The notes below the pieces were generated by a model, which saw nothing but the letters and a program-made list of their open reading frames with translations, was not told the DNA's origin and made no database searches. A stretch of DNA of 64,000 bases from Zwartia panacis (GTDB lineage: Bacteria; Pseudomonadota; Gammaproteobacteria; Burkholderiales; Burkholderiaceae_B). Both the position numbers and the translations under genes were made by a program. Shown in pieces: positions 18,121-26,625 of this stretch. The stretch covers positions 372,001 through 436,000 of the forward strand of contig NZ_JAUHHF010000001.1 of assembly GCF_030410395.1 (NCBI RefSeq), written 5' to 3'. Numbering within the stretch: the first letter of the stretch is position 1; each line of letters opens with the position of its first letter.

Positions 18121-18498
18121 GTGAAAAAAATATCGATCGCTTTGACTGTCGCAGCAATCAGTTCTGGCGCTTTTGCACAAGGTGGCAATGGAGGTCTCGG
18201 AGGAAATGGCGGAAATGGAGGCGCCATTATCGAAGATCCTACTCGAGGTAGTCTGGCGCCAAATATGAGATCAGGCGGTAATGCAGGAGCCGTATCTGCT
18301 GGTGGTAATGGTGGTAGCGGAGGTAAAGGTGGATCTGGATTCGATGAATGGGATCTGGATCGTAATGGTGTTCTGAGCATTGCAGAAGCACTGCGCGCCG
18401 GTTTTACAGAAACACAGTTTGTCGCAATGGATACTGATCGTGATGGGCGTGTGACTCTCAAAGAATTCACGGTCGCCAGCATCACGCCTCAGAGATAG
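18121..18498 (+). CDS. Exported Gly-rich EF-hand protein
   Basis: 125 residues with a GTG start backed by AAAGGAG seven to eight bases upstream. Signal peptide about 1-20 (ending GAFAQ), then a Gly/Asn-rich low-complexity region (about 21-75), then a pair of EF-hands: DLDRNGVLSIAE and DTDRDGRVTLKE, both with intact Asp/Asn/Glu ligands. It probably binds calcium in the periplasm or outside. It follows the methyltransferase gene by 12 bp and converges on the lipoprotein gene with a 14-bp gap. Confidence 0.8.
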   Translation: MKKISIALTVAAISSGAFAQGGNGGLGGNGGNGGAIIEDPTRGSLAPNMRSGGNAGAVSAGGNGGSGGKGGSGFDEWDLDRNGVLSIAEALRAGFTETQFVAMDTDRDGRVTLKEFTVASITPQR

Positions 18499-18512
18499 TT
18501 GTATTGATCGAT

Positions 18513-19808
18513 TTACCTTACGATGACTGCGGGAGAAGCTGGAATCGCTCCGGGTATCTTGGCAATTGTGACTAAGGTCGCCATAAACTCCATCACGTCC
18601 TTGGTGTAGGACTCGTCATTATCTGCTACCGAGTACGTGATGCCTTTGTATTTGACAGTCGCTGCGGCATCAATATTGCTTGCATTTTTATAAACCTTGA
18701 ATAACGGCAAGGGTTTTTTGTAGCGTTGATTATAGCTATCAAAGACTGATTTCGAAGGTTGCAACATGACCTCTTTGGATCCATCTCCTTCGAATTGCAC
18801 ATTCAAGACTGCGCCCAGAAAATCGAAGACGTTTCCGGGTGAACGAATACCGATGACAAACTCTAGATTTTTGGCATCAGGAAAATGCGAGATGAATGCT
18901 TTGATTGCCTTCGCATACTCCATATCAGGCTTTGCAAAACGCGGGGAGTCCTGGCAATAAGATTGCGGGCTTAACATATCCCCAAGTAACTCTTGTGTAC
19001 GATATTTGTTTACACACACGCGCGCTTGTTGATCATTTCTCACCAGCTGATAGAGTTCTCTGCCATTTTTATTGACCTTTTCGAAGGAAATCAGCCCTTT
19101 AGCCAAATTGTCTACAGTGGATCCGCCCCACGCATCCAGTGACCTGCTCAAGGCAGCCTGCTCTATTGGCGGACCTAGTGGTGTCTTGACTAAGGTATTT
19201 TCAACTGTGAGCCCTGATTCGATCAACAAATACAAAAGGTCTTGAAAATCCTTATATTTGGGATCGAGTGGATCATTGTTAAAGCGATGAACTGAGGCAT
19301 TATTTTTTCTTAACTCAATATTCTCAATTAACAGCGTGTAAGAAACAGCACGTGGTAACAATCGCTCAGTTCCTTTTACACCCAGCACTCCTAAAGGTAT
19401 TTCCTTTAAAAATGATTGCATGAATTGTGCGTTATCTAAAGACGCTTGAGTAAAAGTAAAGCCGTTATTGACAGAGAGCCCGAGTGAGCCCGAAGTGATG
19501 GAAGGCGGGGATACCTGTGTTCCCGCACTTTGTGTCGTGTTCACACCAGCATTGGCCATCACGTTCCCTGTGCCGATGACGGAGGGAATATCCAAAAAGC
19601 TCAATGGCATATTCTTTGAGGAACGAACGACATTTAACAAAATGTTTTCATTACTATAGTTTTCAACGACTTGTCGGTAGGCTGTGGACATGTCGCCAAA
19701 ACTGCTGGAGTTGATGCCTGTACAACCAGACAATGCACCCACGAATGCTATCGCTGACAAAGTTTTAATTTGCATCGTACGACCTATAGTCAAGAGAGTG
19801 AATTTCAT
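18513..19808 (-). CDS. Predicted lipoprotein, function unknown
   Basis: Up to 431 residues with a lipobox LSGC (Cys about residue 29 from the first ATG, residue 18 from the alternative ATG at 19775, which gives a more typical lipoprotein signal and has AGG upstream). The mature part is globular with a Ser/Thr-rich segment around 70-120 and no motif recognised. It lies 31 bp downstream of the small proline-rich gene on the same strand, so they form a likely two-gene unit for envelope proteins. Confidence 0.7.
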   Translation of the reverse strand: MKFTLLTIGRTMQIKTLSAIAFVGALSGCTGINSSSFGDMSTAYRQVVENYSNENILLNVVRSSKNMPLSFLDIPSVIGTGNVMANAGVNTTQSAGTQVSPPSITSGSLGLSVNNGFTFTQASLDNAQFMQSFLKEIPLGVLGVKGTERLLPRAVSYTLLIENIELRKNNASVHRFNNDPLDPKYKDFQDLLYLLIESGLTVENTLVKTPLGPPIEQAALSRSLDAWGGSTVDNLAKGLISFEKVNKNGRELYQLVRNDQQARVCVNKYRTQELLGDMLSPQSYCQDSPRFAKPDMEYAKAIKAFISHFPDAKNLEFVIGIRSPGNVFDFLGAVLNVQFEGDGSKEVMLQPSKSVFDSYNQRYKKPLPLFKVYKNASNIDAAATVKYKGITYSVADNDESYTKDVMEFMATLVTIAKIPGAIPASPAVIVR

Positions 19809-19839
19809 GGATTTCCGTTATTTAAGAAATCCATGAAGA

Positions 19840-20133
19840 TTATTTTTTTTCTGTTCCGCTAGTGACAGGTGGCGTTTGGGTTTTGATATGTTCACGCGTT
19901 GTGTCGCGTTGCGCCTGTGTCACTGAGTCAGTGATTTGATTATTAATCGGCGTAGGGTAGGAGCCAGGAGGCTTGGGAGCGACAGGCGTGGGCAAATTAG
20001 GAGCGGGCATCACTTGCCCGGGCATTGTTTGCGGGAGATTCGTTTGAGCAAGTGTTACTGTTGAGAATGAAATGGCGCCAGCAATCGCAAGTGACCATGC
20101 GCACGAATTCATCAATTTATAGATACCAGACAT
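19840..20133 (-). CDS. Small exported Pro-rich protein
   Basis: 97 residues from the ATG at 20133, or 90 from the ATG at 20112. Signal peptide ending STVTLAQ, then a Pro-rich region (MPAPNLPTPVAPKPPGSYP) and a hydrophilic tail. The reading frame stays open upstream, but a longer start would place a rho-independent terminator inside the gene, so it is rejected. Neither ATG has a clear ribosome site. Function unknown; paired with the downstream lipoprotein gene. Confidence 0.55.
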   Translation of the reverse strand: MSGIYKLMNSCAWSLAIAGAISFSTVTLAQTNLPQTMPGQVMPAPNLPTPVAPKPPGSYPTPINNQITDSVTQAQRDTTREHIKTQTPPVTSGTEKK

Positions 20134-20135
20134 GA

Positions 20136-20181
20136 AAAACCCCGATGAACACCGGGGCTTGCTGAGTTCAGGGCTGAACTC
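20136..20181 (-). terminator. Terminator plus second hairpin abutting a start codon
   Basis: On the minus strand an 18-bp perfect inverted repeat (20164-20181, arms GAGTTCAG/CTGAACTC) is followed by CCCCG...CGGGG and TTTTT (20136-20157). It ends the Bug operon, yet the last T is directly followed by the ATG of the small Pro-rich protein. Transcription of that gene must read through, so attenuation is possible. Confidence 0.7.
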
Positions 20182-20252
20182 TTCTAAAGAATCCCCAATG
20201 TCATCGGAGTTTAAGCTGACAGAGTCGGCGACCACATTTTTTAAGCAGTTTT

Positions 20253-20267
20253 GTCGTAATTTGTCGG
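20253..20267 (+). promoter_or_regulatory. Candidate operator, 10-bp-period direct repeat (site 5)
   Basis: GTCGTAATTTGTCGG, between the stop of the first Bug gene and the leader of the small Pro-rich protein gene. It matches GTC-N3-ATT-N-GTC but is oriented opposite to the downstream gene, unlike the other copies. Confidence 0.4.
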
Positions 20268-20276
20268 TTTTAAAGG

Positions 20277-21284
20277 CTAGTCTAGTTTGATGCCCGCACT
20301 CACGACTTTGCGCCACCCTTGCAGCTCATTCTCCATCATTGAGCCAAATGCGGCAGGAGATCCATAAAATGGAGTGGCACCCTCGCGCTCAAAGCGGTCT
20401 TTCAACGCGGGTGATTCACTGTTGATCGCTGCCTTGAGTGTCGAGATGACATTGGCCGGTGTGGATTTGGGCGCAACAATACCCCACCATGTCGAGACTT
20501 CGTATCCCGGAACACCACTTTCGATCACAGTCGGTACCCCAGGAAACATGGTTGATGGCTCTTTGGACGTGACCGCGAGCAGGTTGACCTTATTGCTTTG
20601 GATTTGTGCACGTATGGTCGGAACTGTCGAGAAAAATACCTGGGTTCGGCCCGCAATTAAGTCTAGAGTTGCAGGACCGCTTCCTTTGTAGGGAACGTGA
20701 GTCATTTTGACTCCGGCCGCCTGAGCATACATTTCCGCGGCTAGGTGGTTGATTCCTCCAGGCCCAGAGGTGCAGTAGGCCAGTTCACCGGGTGATTTCT
20801 TGGCTTTCTCTAAAAGCTGTGCCATGGTTGTGATCCCGGAGTCTTTCGAGGTCACGACAACGAGGGGCCCGCTTCCCAGCAAGGCCACCGGGGCGAAATC
20901 TTTAATCGGATCGTAGCTGGGCTTGGGGTCAGAAGCGGCATGCGTTGCAAACGTGGAGGTCACAAAAAGAAGTGTATGACCATCGCCTGGTGCTTTCGCG
21001 ACTCCATTGGCCGCGATTGAGCCACCCGCTCCACCTTTGTTTTCAACAACAACCGGAGTTTTTAACTTTTCACTCAATAATTTTGCCAAGTCGCGAGCGA
21101 TGCTGTCTGTACCTCCGCCTGCGGCAAAGGGCACAACAAGTGTGATTGGTTTTTTGGAAAAATCGACAGGCTGCGCCTGCGTTGCCCAAGGCGTGACGAG
21201 GGCCGTGGCAACGAGGGTGTGACAAACGAGTGTTTGTATAAAAAGACGGCGTTTATTGATTTTGAAGCTTCTTGATGGACGCAT
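20277..21284 (-). CDS. Bug/TctC-family tripartite tricarboxylate transporter binding protein
   Basis: 335 residues. Signal peptide about 1-38 (ending ATQAQP), then the Bug fold: PITLVVPFAAGGGTDSIAR near the N-terminus, AKAPGDGHTLLFV, HVPYKGSGPATLDLIAG. These bind small carboxylates in the periplasm and hand them to TctAB-type permeases or sensors. The ATG at 21284 was chosen because AAGAGAG precedes it and it lies 17 bp after the previous Bug gene. No TctA/TctB gene is nearby, so this is an orphan receptor. Confidence 0.9.
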   Translation of the reverse strand: MRPSRSFKINKRRLFIQTLVCHTLVATALVTPWATQAQPVDFSKKPITLVVPFAAGGGTDSIARDLAKLLSEKLKTPVVVENKGGAGGSIAANGVAKAPGDGHTLLFVTSTFATHAASDPKPSYDPIKDFAPVALLGSGPLVVVTSKDSGITTMAQLLEKAKKSPGELAYCTSGPGGINHLAAEMYAQAAGVKMTHVPYKGSGPATLDLIAGRTQVFFSTVPTIRAQIQSNKVNLLAVTSKEPSTMFPGVPTVIESGVPGYEVSTWWGIVAPKSTPANVISTLKAAINSESPALKDRFEREGATPFYGSPAAFGSMMENELQGWRKVVSAGIKLD

Positions 21285-21301
21285 GTTTCTCTCTTGTTGA
21301 C

Positions 21302-22261
21302 TTAATCGATTGTGATCTTGCCATCCTCGATCACTTTTTTCCATCGAGCAAATTCATCCGCCTGGAACTGAGTGAATTGTTCCGGTGTATTGGCGACAAC
21401 TTCGAGTCCCTGGGAAACAAATCTCTCTTTGACTGCTGGATCATTAATGGCGGCAATAATAGCTTGTGAAAGTTTTGATTTGAGCTCGGCAGGTAAGCCT
21501 TTGGGGGCCGCGACGGCCTGCCACGAATAGACATTGACGCCATTCACATTCTGTTCTTTCAAGGTGAGTACCTCTGGTAAAACAGTAGAGCGATTATCTC
21601 CAGTGATTGCCAGCGCCTTTAGTTTTCCAGCCTTGATATGTGGAACAACCGCATTGATATTAAAAAATGCCGCGTCCATTTGGCCGCCGAGCAGATCGTT
21701 CAGCGCGGGTGCGCCACCTTTGTAGGGAACATGTAGGCCTGTTGTTTTGGTTTGTTGCCAGAACAGTTCAGCGGTCAGGTGGTCAGAGGAGCCGTGACCA
21801 GAGGAGGCGAATGACACTTTTCCGGGATTTTTCTTGAGTTCCGCAAGCACGTCACTCATGTTGTTGAAACGCGAGTTGGCAGGAACGACTAAAACGTTTG
21901 GCGCTTGAACAGCGACAGTCAGATAGTCAAAGTCCTTCAGTGCATCGTATTGCAGATTCTTGATCAGGTGGGGTGCGATGACGAGCGGACCAAGGGATGA
22001 AACAAAAAGCGTATAGCCATCTGCAGGTGCGCGTTTGACAAGCGTGGCACCGATCGTACCCGTCGCGCCAGCCTTATTTTCCACAACAAAGCTACCACCA
22101 AATTTTTCTTGCAGTTTGGGAGCTAGGGCGCGTGCAATGCTGTCAGTCGGACCACCGGGAGGAAAGGGGACGATGATCGTGACAGGTTTTTCTGGATAAA
22201 CAGCCATTGCGTTAAAAGATGCCATGAGTGAGATAAGCATCGTGGCCAATATTTTTTTCAT
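21302..22261 (-). CDS. Bug/TctC-family tripartite tricarboxylate transporter binding protein
   Basis: 319 residues. Signal peptide (about 1-20, ending FNAMA), then PVTIIVPFPPGGPTDSIARA, KRAPADGYTLFVS and HVPYKGGAPALNDLLGG, the standard Bug landmarks. The start is the ATG at 22261 with GGAG six bases before it; the longer TTG frame (22273) would include that ribosome site. It is cotranscribed with the second Bug gene, and divergent from the porin gene, an arrangement that suits uptake of an organic acid across both membranes. Confidence 0.92.
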   Translation of the reverse strand: MKKILATMLISLMASFNAMAVYPEKPVTIIVPFPPGGPTDSIARALAPKLQEKFGGSFVVENKAGATGTIGATLVKRAPADGYTLFVSSLGPLVIAPHLIKNLQYDALKDFDYLTVAVQAPNVLVVPANSRFNNMSDVLAELKKNPGKVSFASSGHGSSDHLTAELFWQQTKTTGLHVPYKGGAPALNDLLGGQMDAAFFNINAVVPHIKAGKLKALAITGDNRSTVLPEVLTLKEQNVNGVNVYSWQAVAAPKGLPAELKSKLSQAIIAAINDPAVKERFVSQGLEVVANTPEQFTQFQADEFARWKKVIEDGKITID

Positions 22262-22376
22262 GTGTGTCTCCAAAGTTATATTTTTATAAATTTATCTTAG
22301 TTCCACCTTCTTGTCGATATCATGGCTTATCCCTAAGATCCAACCATAGCAGTTAATTCAATACAAGGATTTTAGT

Positions 22377-23570
22377 ATGCGATTAGTGCCTGTCATTCGT
22401 TTCGTATGTTTAACATTTTGTGCAACGACCAGCCTTTCCTTTGCACAGTCATCACTCACACTGTACGGTACTGTCGATTCAGGTTTTGCATATCAAAACC
22501 ACTCAGCCAATGATTCTGGAACATATGGAAGCGCGTCTCGCTTTGCGATGGTGAGTGGTGGACAATCAGGTAATCGCTTTGGTCTGAAGGGTAAGGAAAA
22601 AGTTTCTGAAAATACCGATATAAATTTTGTTTTGGAAAACGGATTTGATATCGGTAATGGTACGTTCAGTCAAAGTGGTCGAATGTTCGGCAGACAAGCT
22701 TGGCTTGGTGCGAGTTACAAAGGTTTAGGGAATTTTCGACTGGGTCGACAATATGATTTTGCGAATGATTACACATCCGAATTAACACCATTCGGACCGG
22801 GTGATTTTGCTTCGGCATCGCTGGGCTTATCGTTCGGATCAGCGAATGCAGAGCGCTTCAGTAATATGATTCGATTAGAGACTGATCGTATCGAGGGCTT
22901 CAAAGCAGGCGTAGGCTATACGTTTTCTTCGCAGATACCATCTGCCTACGTCATAGACGGTGCGTATCCTGTTGTTCCTGGTGAATCGAGAGATTACAAC
23001 TTCGCGAGTCAGGATAACCTGCGTGCGCTCTCGTCTGGAATCCAATATCAGAGTGGTCCACTTTATACGACAGCGACCTATGATGCCTATTATCCAAACG
23101 CTGCAACTGCTAAAGGACAAGTGCCGAACGCCTCGGCATGGATTCTCGGTGCGGCATACAACATTGGTTCATTTAAATTATCAGGAGCCTATGGGCAAAC
23201 GCGCAATGCCTGGTTAAATCCTGCTCAGCTCATTCAAACATTCACGCAACCTAGCAACCTCGGCACAACAAATAACAGCATTGTTTTTGATCAGAACATC
23301 GCAGTCGATTCATATTTATTAGGTCTGACTTATACACCCAATAAAGTCACCAACATTTTTCTGTCATGGCAGATGGCAAAACCTTCAGCTGGTATGCAAT
23401 CGAATCCATTCTTTCCTATCGATACTCAAACCGTTTACAGTTTTGCATACACATATAACTTTACTCCCCGGACAAACATCTACGCGATGGGTGCATATTC
23501 GACCAACTACAGCATGAGTCAAGGTCTGACATACTCCTTGGTTGGAGTTGGTATTCGTCATAAATTCTGA
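22377..23570 (+). CDS. Trimeric Gram-negative porin
   Basis: 397 residues. Signal peptide about 1-23 (ending LSFAQ), then the betaproteobacterial porin opening SSLTLYGTVDSGF, the SRFAMVSGGQSGNRFGLKG segment and the closing VGVGIRHKF with terminal Phe for outer-membrane insertion. AAGGA seven bases before the ATG supports the start. Passive diffusion channel; its divergent Bug neighbours suggest organic-acid uptake. Confidence 0.92.
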   Translation: MRLVPVIRFVCLTFCATTSLSFAQSSLTLYGTVDSGFAYQNHSANDSGTYGSASRFAMVSGGQSGNRFGLKGKEKVSENTDINFVLENGFDIGNGTFSQSGRMFGRQAWLGASYKGLGNFRLGRQYDFANDYTSELTPFGPGDFASASLGLSFGSANAERFSNMIRLETDRIEGFKAGVGYTFSSQIPSAYVIDGAYPVVPGESRDYNFASQDNLRALSSGIQYQSGPLYTTATYDAYYPNAATAKGQVPNASAWILGAAYNIGSFKLSGAYGQTRNAWLNPAQLIQTFTQPSNLGTTNNSIVFDQNIAVDSYLLGLTYTPNKVTNIFLSWQMAKPSAGMQSNPFFPIDTQTVYSFAYTYNFTPRTNIYAMGAYSTNYSMSQGLTYSLVGVGIRHKF

Positions 23571-23606
23571 CCTAAATACAACATTTTTTTAAAATGTAAG
23601 TATTCG

Positions 23607-25154
23607 TCAGATTGATTTTTGAACGGATTGATTCCTGACCCGTAATAACTTTTTATCGACCTTTCCTGCAGCAGTCAGTGGTAAAGAATCTTTAAATTCG
23701 AATGATCGGGGGCACTTGAAGCGACTGAGCACATGACGACAGTGATCCAGCAAGATTTCTTCACTGGCTGTCATGCCTGCTTTGAAAACGATCACCGCAT
23801 GCACACTTTCTCCCCACTTTTTATGCGGGATACCAATGACAGCGCATTGGCTGATACTTGGGTGACTGCAGATGACACTTTCTACTTCAGCAGGATAAAT
23901 ATTCTCGCCGCCAGAGATGATCATATCTTTAAGGCGGTCTGTCACAAACAAATAGCCTTCTTCGTCCAGGTATCCCACATCTCCTGTTCGTAACCACCCA
24001 TCCAGATATGCTTTTTCGGTATCCACAGGACGGCGCCAATACCCTTTCATGATTCCGGGACCTCTTAACAAAATCTCTCCATTTGTACCGCAGGCGACAG
24101 GTTCGCCGTTTTCATTAATGATGCGGATTTCGGATGATAAGGTTCCGCGTCCGACAGATCGGAAACGATTACTTTGAATAAATGAAGGATGGTTCTCTAT
24201 GGACAAGACTGAAACAGAGGCTGCGGTTTCTGTCATGGCATAGGAATGGACGAATTCGACTGCTGGAAATCTGGCTAACGCTTCTTGCAGTAAAGGCAAT
24301 GCAATGGGTGCAGCTCCCCAGAAAACTCTCTTTAAGCTCGGCAGGTATTCTGGATCAAAATTCTCCGTATTCATCAACATCTGCAGCATACTGGGCACCA
24401 GCATTAAATCGTGGACACCCTCTTGTTTGATCAGCTCGATGACGGATTGAGGTTGAAAGCCTGGTAGTGTCACTGATGTACCGCCCACCAGAATTTGCAA
24501 AATCATTCTAGAAAGTCCTGCGACATGAAACATCGGCGAGGTGAGCAATGTCACCGAATTGGATGCGCTGGGTACCTCAACCATGCGACCGACAAGGGAG
24601 GACCAGAAATTTCCATGAGACAACATGACACCTTTAGGTGAACCAGTCGTACCGCCTGTATAAACTATTGCGGCTAGGGCATCTGCGGCGCACCGCATGT
24701 CATCCATTGGATGACTTGAATGCGATACTTTTTCTAGATTAATGTAGCCCTCCGGTTCCTGATCATCATCCAAATACAAGTACCAATCAAGTGCCGGCAT
24801 GTCTGAATCGATTGCCTGAACAATGGTCAGCATATTTGAGCAAGTCGCGACTGCTCGTGCCCCCGAGTCTGCAATCGCATAGCCCATCTCTGAGGGTGCC
24901 CAACGGGTGTTCACAGGTTGTGCGACTAATCCAGACCACCAGCATGCCAATAGCAACTCGATCATTCGATCTGAGTTTTGAGAGACAATCGCTAGACGGT
25001 CTCCTGCCTTTAATCCTAGTTTATGCAGGGCAGAGGCCCTTCGTGAGACACGCTCGATTAATTCGGCGTAAGATTGACGACGATCGCCACTCACTGTCGC
25101 TATTTTTTCAGGGTGGCGTTGCAGCGAGCGATGAAGTCCTGATGTCAAATACAT
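23607..25154 (-). CDS. Acyl-CoA synthetase/ligase (AMP-binding)
   Basis: 515 residues of the ANL superfamily. Visible are the P-loop-like TGGTTGSPKGVMLSHGN (about 169-185), YAMTETAASVS, the hinge TGDVGYLDEEGYLFVTDRLKD and the C-terminal catalytic Lys region TAAGKVDKK. It activates a carboxylic acid to acyl-AMP and then acyl-CoA; its size and motifs resemble medium/long-chain or aryl ligases, but the substrate is not assigned. It sits 29 bp downstream of the MpaB-type oxygenase gene, so oxidation products from that enzyme may be its substrate (inference). Confidence 0.88.
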   Translation of the reverse strand: MYLTSGLHRSLQRHPEKIATVSGDRRQSYAELIERVSRRASALHKLGLKAGDRLAIVSQNSDRMIELLLACWWSGLVAQPVNTRWAPSEMGYAIADSGARAVATCSNMLTIVQAIDSDMPALDWYLYLDDDQEPEGYINLEKVSHSSHPMDDMRCAADALAAIVYTGGTTGSPKGVMLSHGNFWSSLVGRMVEVPSASNSVTLLTSPMFHVAGLSRMILQILVGGTSVTLPGFQPQSVIELIKQEGVHDLMLVPSMLQMLMNTENFDPEYLPSLKRVFWGAAPIALPLLQEALARFPAVEFVHSYAMTETAASVSVLSIENHPSFIQSNRFRSVGRGTLSSEIRIINENGEPVACGTNGEILLRGPGIMKGYWRRPVDTEKAYLDGWLRTGDVGYLDEEGYLFVTDRLKDMIISGGENIYPAEVESVICSHPSISQCAVIGIPHKKWGESVHAVIVFKAGMTASEEILLDHCRHVLSRFKCPRSFEFKDSLPLTAAGKVDKKLLRVRNQSVQKSI

Positions 25155-25183
25155 GATTTTTTCTCATTCCCTCGGTAGGATAT

Positions 25184-26275
25184 TTAATTTTGTTGATAGG
25201 CTGCAGAACCGTCTATTTGGGCGCAAATTGATTGGATTTGCTTGGCTGATTGCTCGATGACAGTCTGTTTGTAATGGAAATCTTCTCTGATTCGTCGCAT
25301 GTGGTAACGATTGGCATTGACATACGTTGGTATGAGTGAACTCAGTGAAGTGTCTGAAGCGCCGACTGCATCGGCTAAAGCATCACCGTGGATATGACGC
25401 GCAAATCCGTGCATGAGTGAAGTGGCAATGTCTTTTGGGAGATTCATCGCTAAAGACATGCGTTGTCCCATTGCCTCCAGCATAGAAAGAGTCAGAACTT
25501 TCGATTTTTCGCTTGGATTGGGCATATCTTGATCGAATTTTTTTAACCAAGCTAAAGCGCGACCGGGTTGTGCAAGCTCTGACATCATTCTGACGGGAAT
25601 ACCTAGGAGTTGTCCGACGAGATGCCAAAGCGCGGCGACATGATGTTGCTCCTCCTCGGTCCATTCAATTCCAAGTCGCTCAAGCGCTTGTGGTGATACG
25701 ATCGCAAAATCCAGCCAGGTACGAACCATTTGTCTCTGATCAAAAGGTTGTTTGTTGCTGAAGTGTGGGGCATCCTTTTTAATACTTGCACGAACTTTTG
25801 CATGAATCAGTCGAACTTGCAGTGTGTGCACATATCCATAACCTCCCGGCTCCCAGGCATCTTCTTGCAAAAGCTTCAGGAGCCAGAGTTGAGTTTCAGA
25901 CAGACGTTTGGACGCCATTTCATTCACGAGCTTTCCGGTCTGAACCAGAATGTTGGCAATTGCTGGATCTGTATAGGTGTGCAGTAGCGCTCCGGGACCT
26001 AAAGAGATGCTCAGCCAGAGTGGTCCGATATACAAATAGGGGATCGAAGCTTGTTTCAGGCATGGGGAATTCTTTAATAATTCTTCAGCCTGAGAGAGAA
26101 ACGATCGATAGGATGGTGGTGCCTGTGGAATCGACTGAACGCCTTGCTTGACGCCTTGAATTAACCAATCTTTTTCTAGTGGCGATGCCTTGAGCCAATC
26201 TTGAATGGCCGCATCGGCAAGTGGATCGCCTTCATTCAGTTCGGGCCATTCATTTAGATTGATTTCATGATTCAT
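25184..26275 (-). CDS. MpaB/Lcp-type oxygenase (DUF2236)
   Basis: About 363 residues from the ATG at 26275; an upstream TTG at 26332 would add 19 residues but has no ribosome site. It shows the DUF2236 landmarks: TLQVRLIHAKVR (conserved R-x2-H-x3-R) around the middle and the following ALWHLVGQLLGIP helix. Members include the heme oxygenase Lcp (rubber cleavage) and fungal MpaB (cleaves a terpenoid side chain). There is no signal peptide, unlike secreted Lcp. Probably cotranscribed with the acyl-CoA ligase, hinting at oxidative cleavage of a hydrophobic chain followed by CoA activation. Confidence 0.72.
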   Translation of the reverse strand: MNHEINLNEWPELNEGDPLADAAIQDWLKASPLEKDWLIQGVKQGVQSIPQAPPSYRSFLSQAEELLKNSPCLKQASIPYLYIGPLWLSISLGPGALLHTYTDPAIANILVQTGKLVNEMASKRLSETQLWLLKLLQEDAWEPGGYGYVHTLQVRLIHAKVRASIKKDAPHFSNKQPFDQRQMVRTWLDFAIVSPQALERLGIEWTEEEQHHVAALWHLVGQLLGIPVRMMSELAQPGRALAWLKKFDQDMPNPSEKSKVLTLSMLEAMGQRMSLAMNLPKDIATSLMHGFARHIHGDALADAVGASDTSLSSLIPTYVNANRYHMRRIREDFHYKQTVIEQSAKQIQSICAQIDGSAAYQQN

Positions 26276-26625
26276 CTCAATACGTCCGTTAAAAGCGCCT
26301 AATCTGCTGTGCTCTAGCTCGTCATGGCTCAATAGTTGAGTTCATGAACCGACTGAAATTGATATCAAGATACTTCGAGTGATCAAATAAATATTTTGAA
26401 TCGGTCGAAATACAAGTCGTTTGACGAGGGTTGTCCTTGCTGAGACTTTAGATTTAGTAGATTGTCATACTAGCGTGCTTGCAGATCAGTGGATGCGTGA
26501 TGTCAGTATTCGTCAGATTTTCTGTTGCCAGATTTTGCTGGAAATACCCTTGCCAAACGCGCATGGTTTAAATAGGCGGTGACCTCTACACTGGTGGTCC
26601 AGCATCACTTAATCGGGCCATCGCA
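26276..26625. other. Intergenic control region with candidate operator
   Basis: About 350 bp between the divergent oxygenase and outer-membrane protein genes. Apart from the GTC direct repeat at 26502-26516, no gene, hairpin or known site was recognised. Confidence 0.4.
26502..26516 (+). promoter_or_regulatory. Candidate operator, 10-bp-period direct repeat (site 6)
   Basis: GTCAGTATTCGTCAG, 109 bp before the outer-membrane barrel gene and pointing to it. It matches GTC-N3-ATT-N-GTC. A looser CAGATTTT repeat follows. No clear -10 box at the expected distance. Confidence 0.45.

Noticed and set aside
20134-20316. N-terminal extension of the small Pro-rich protein
   Set aside because: It overlaps the end of the Bug gene and a terminator; the signal peptide begins at the later Met.
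23596-23610. GTAAGTATTCGTCAG, a near match to the GTC repeat
   Set aside because: One half-site is off and it lies at the end of two convergent genes, where a regulator site is unlikely.
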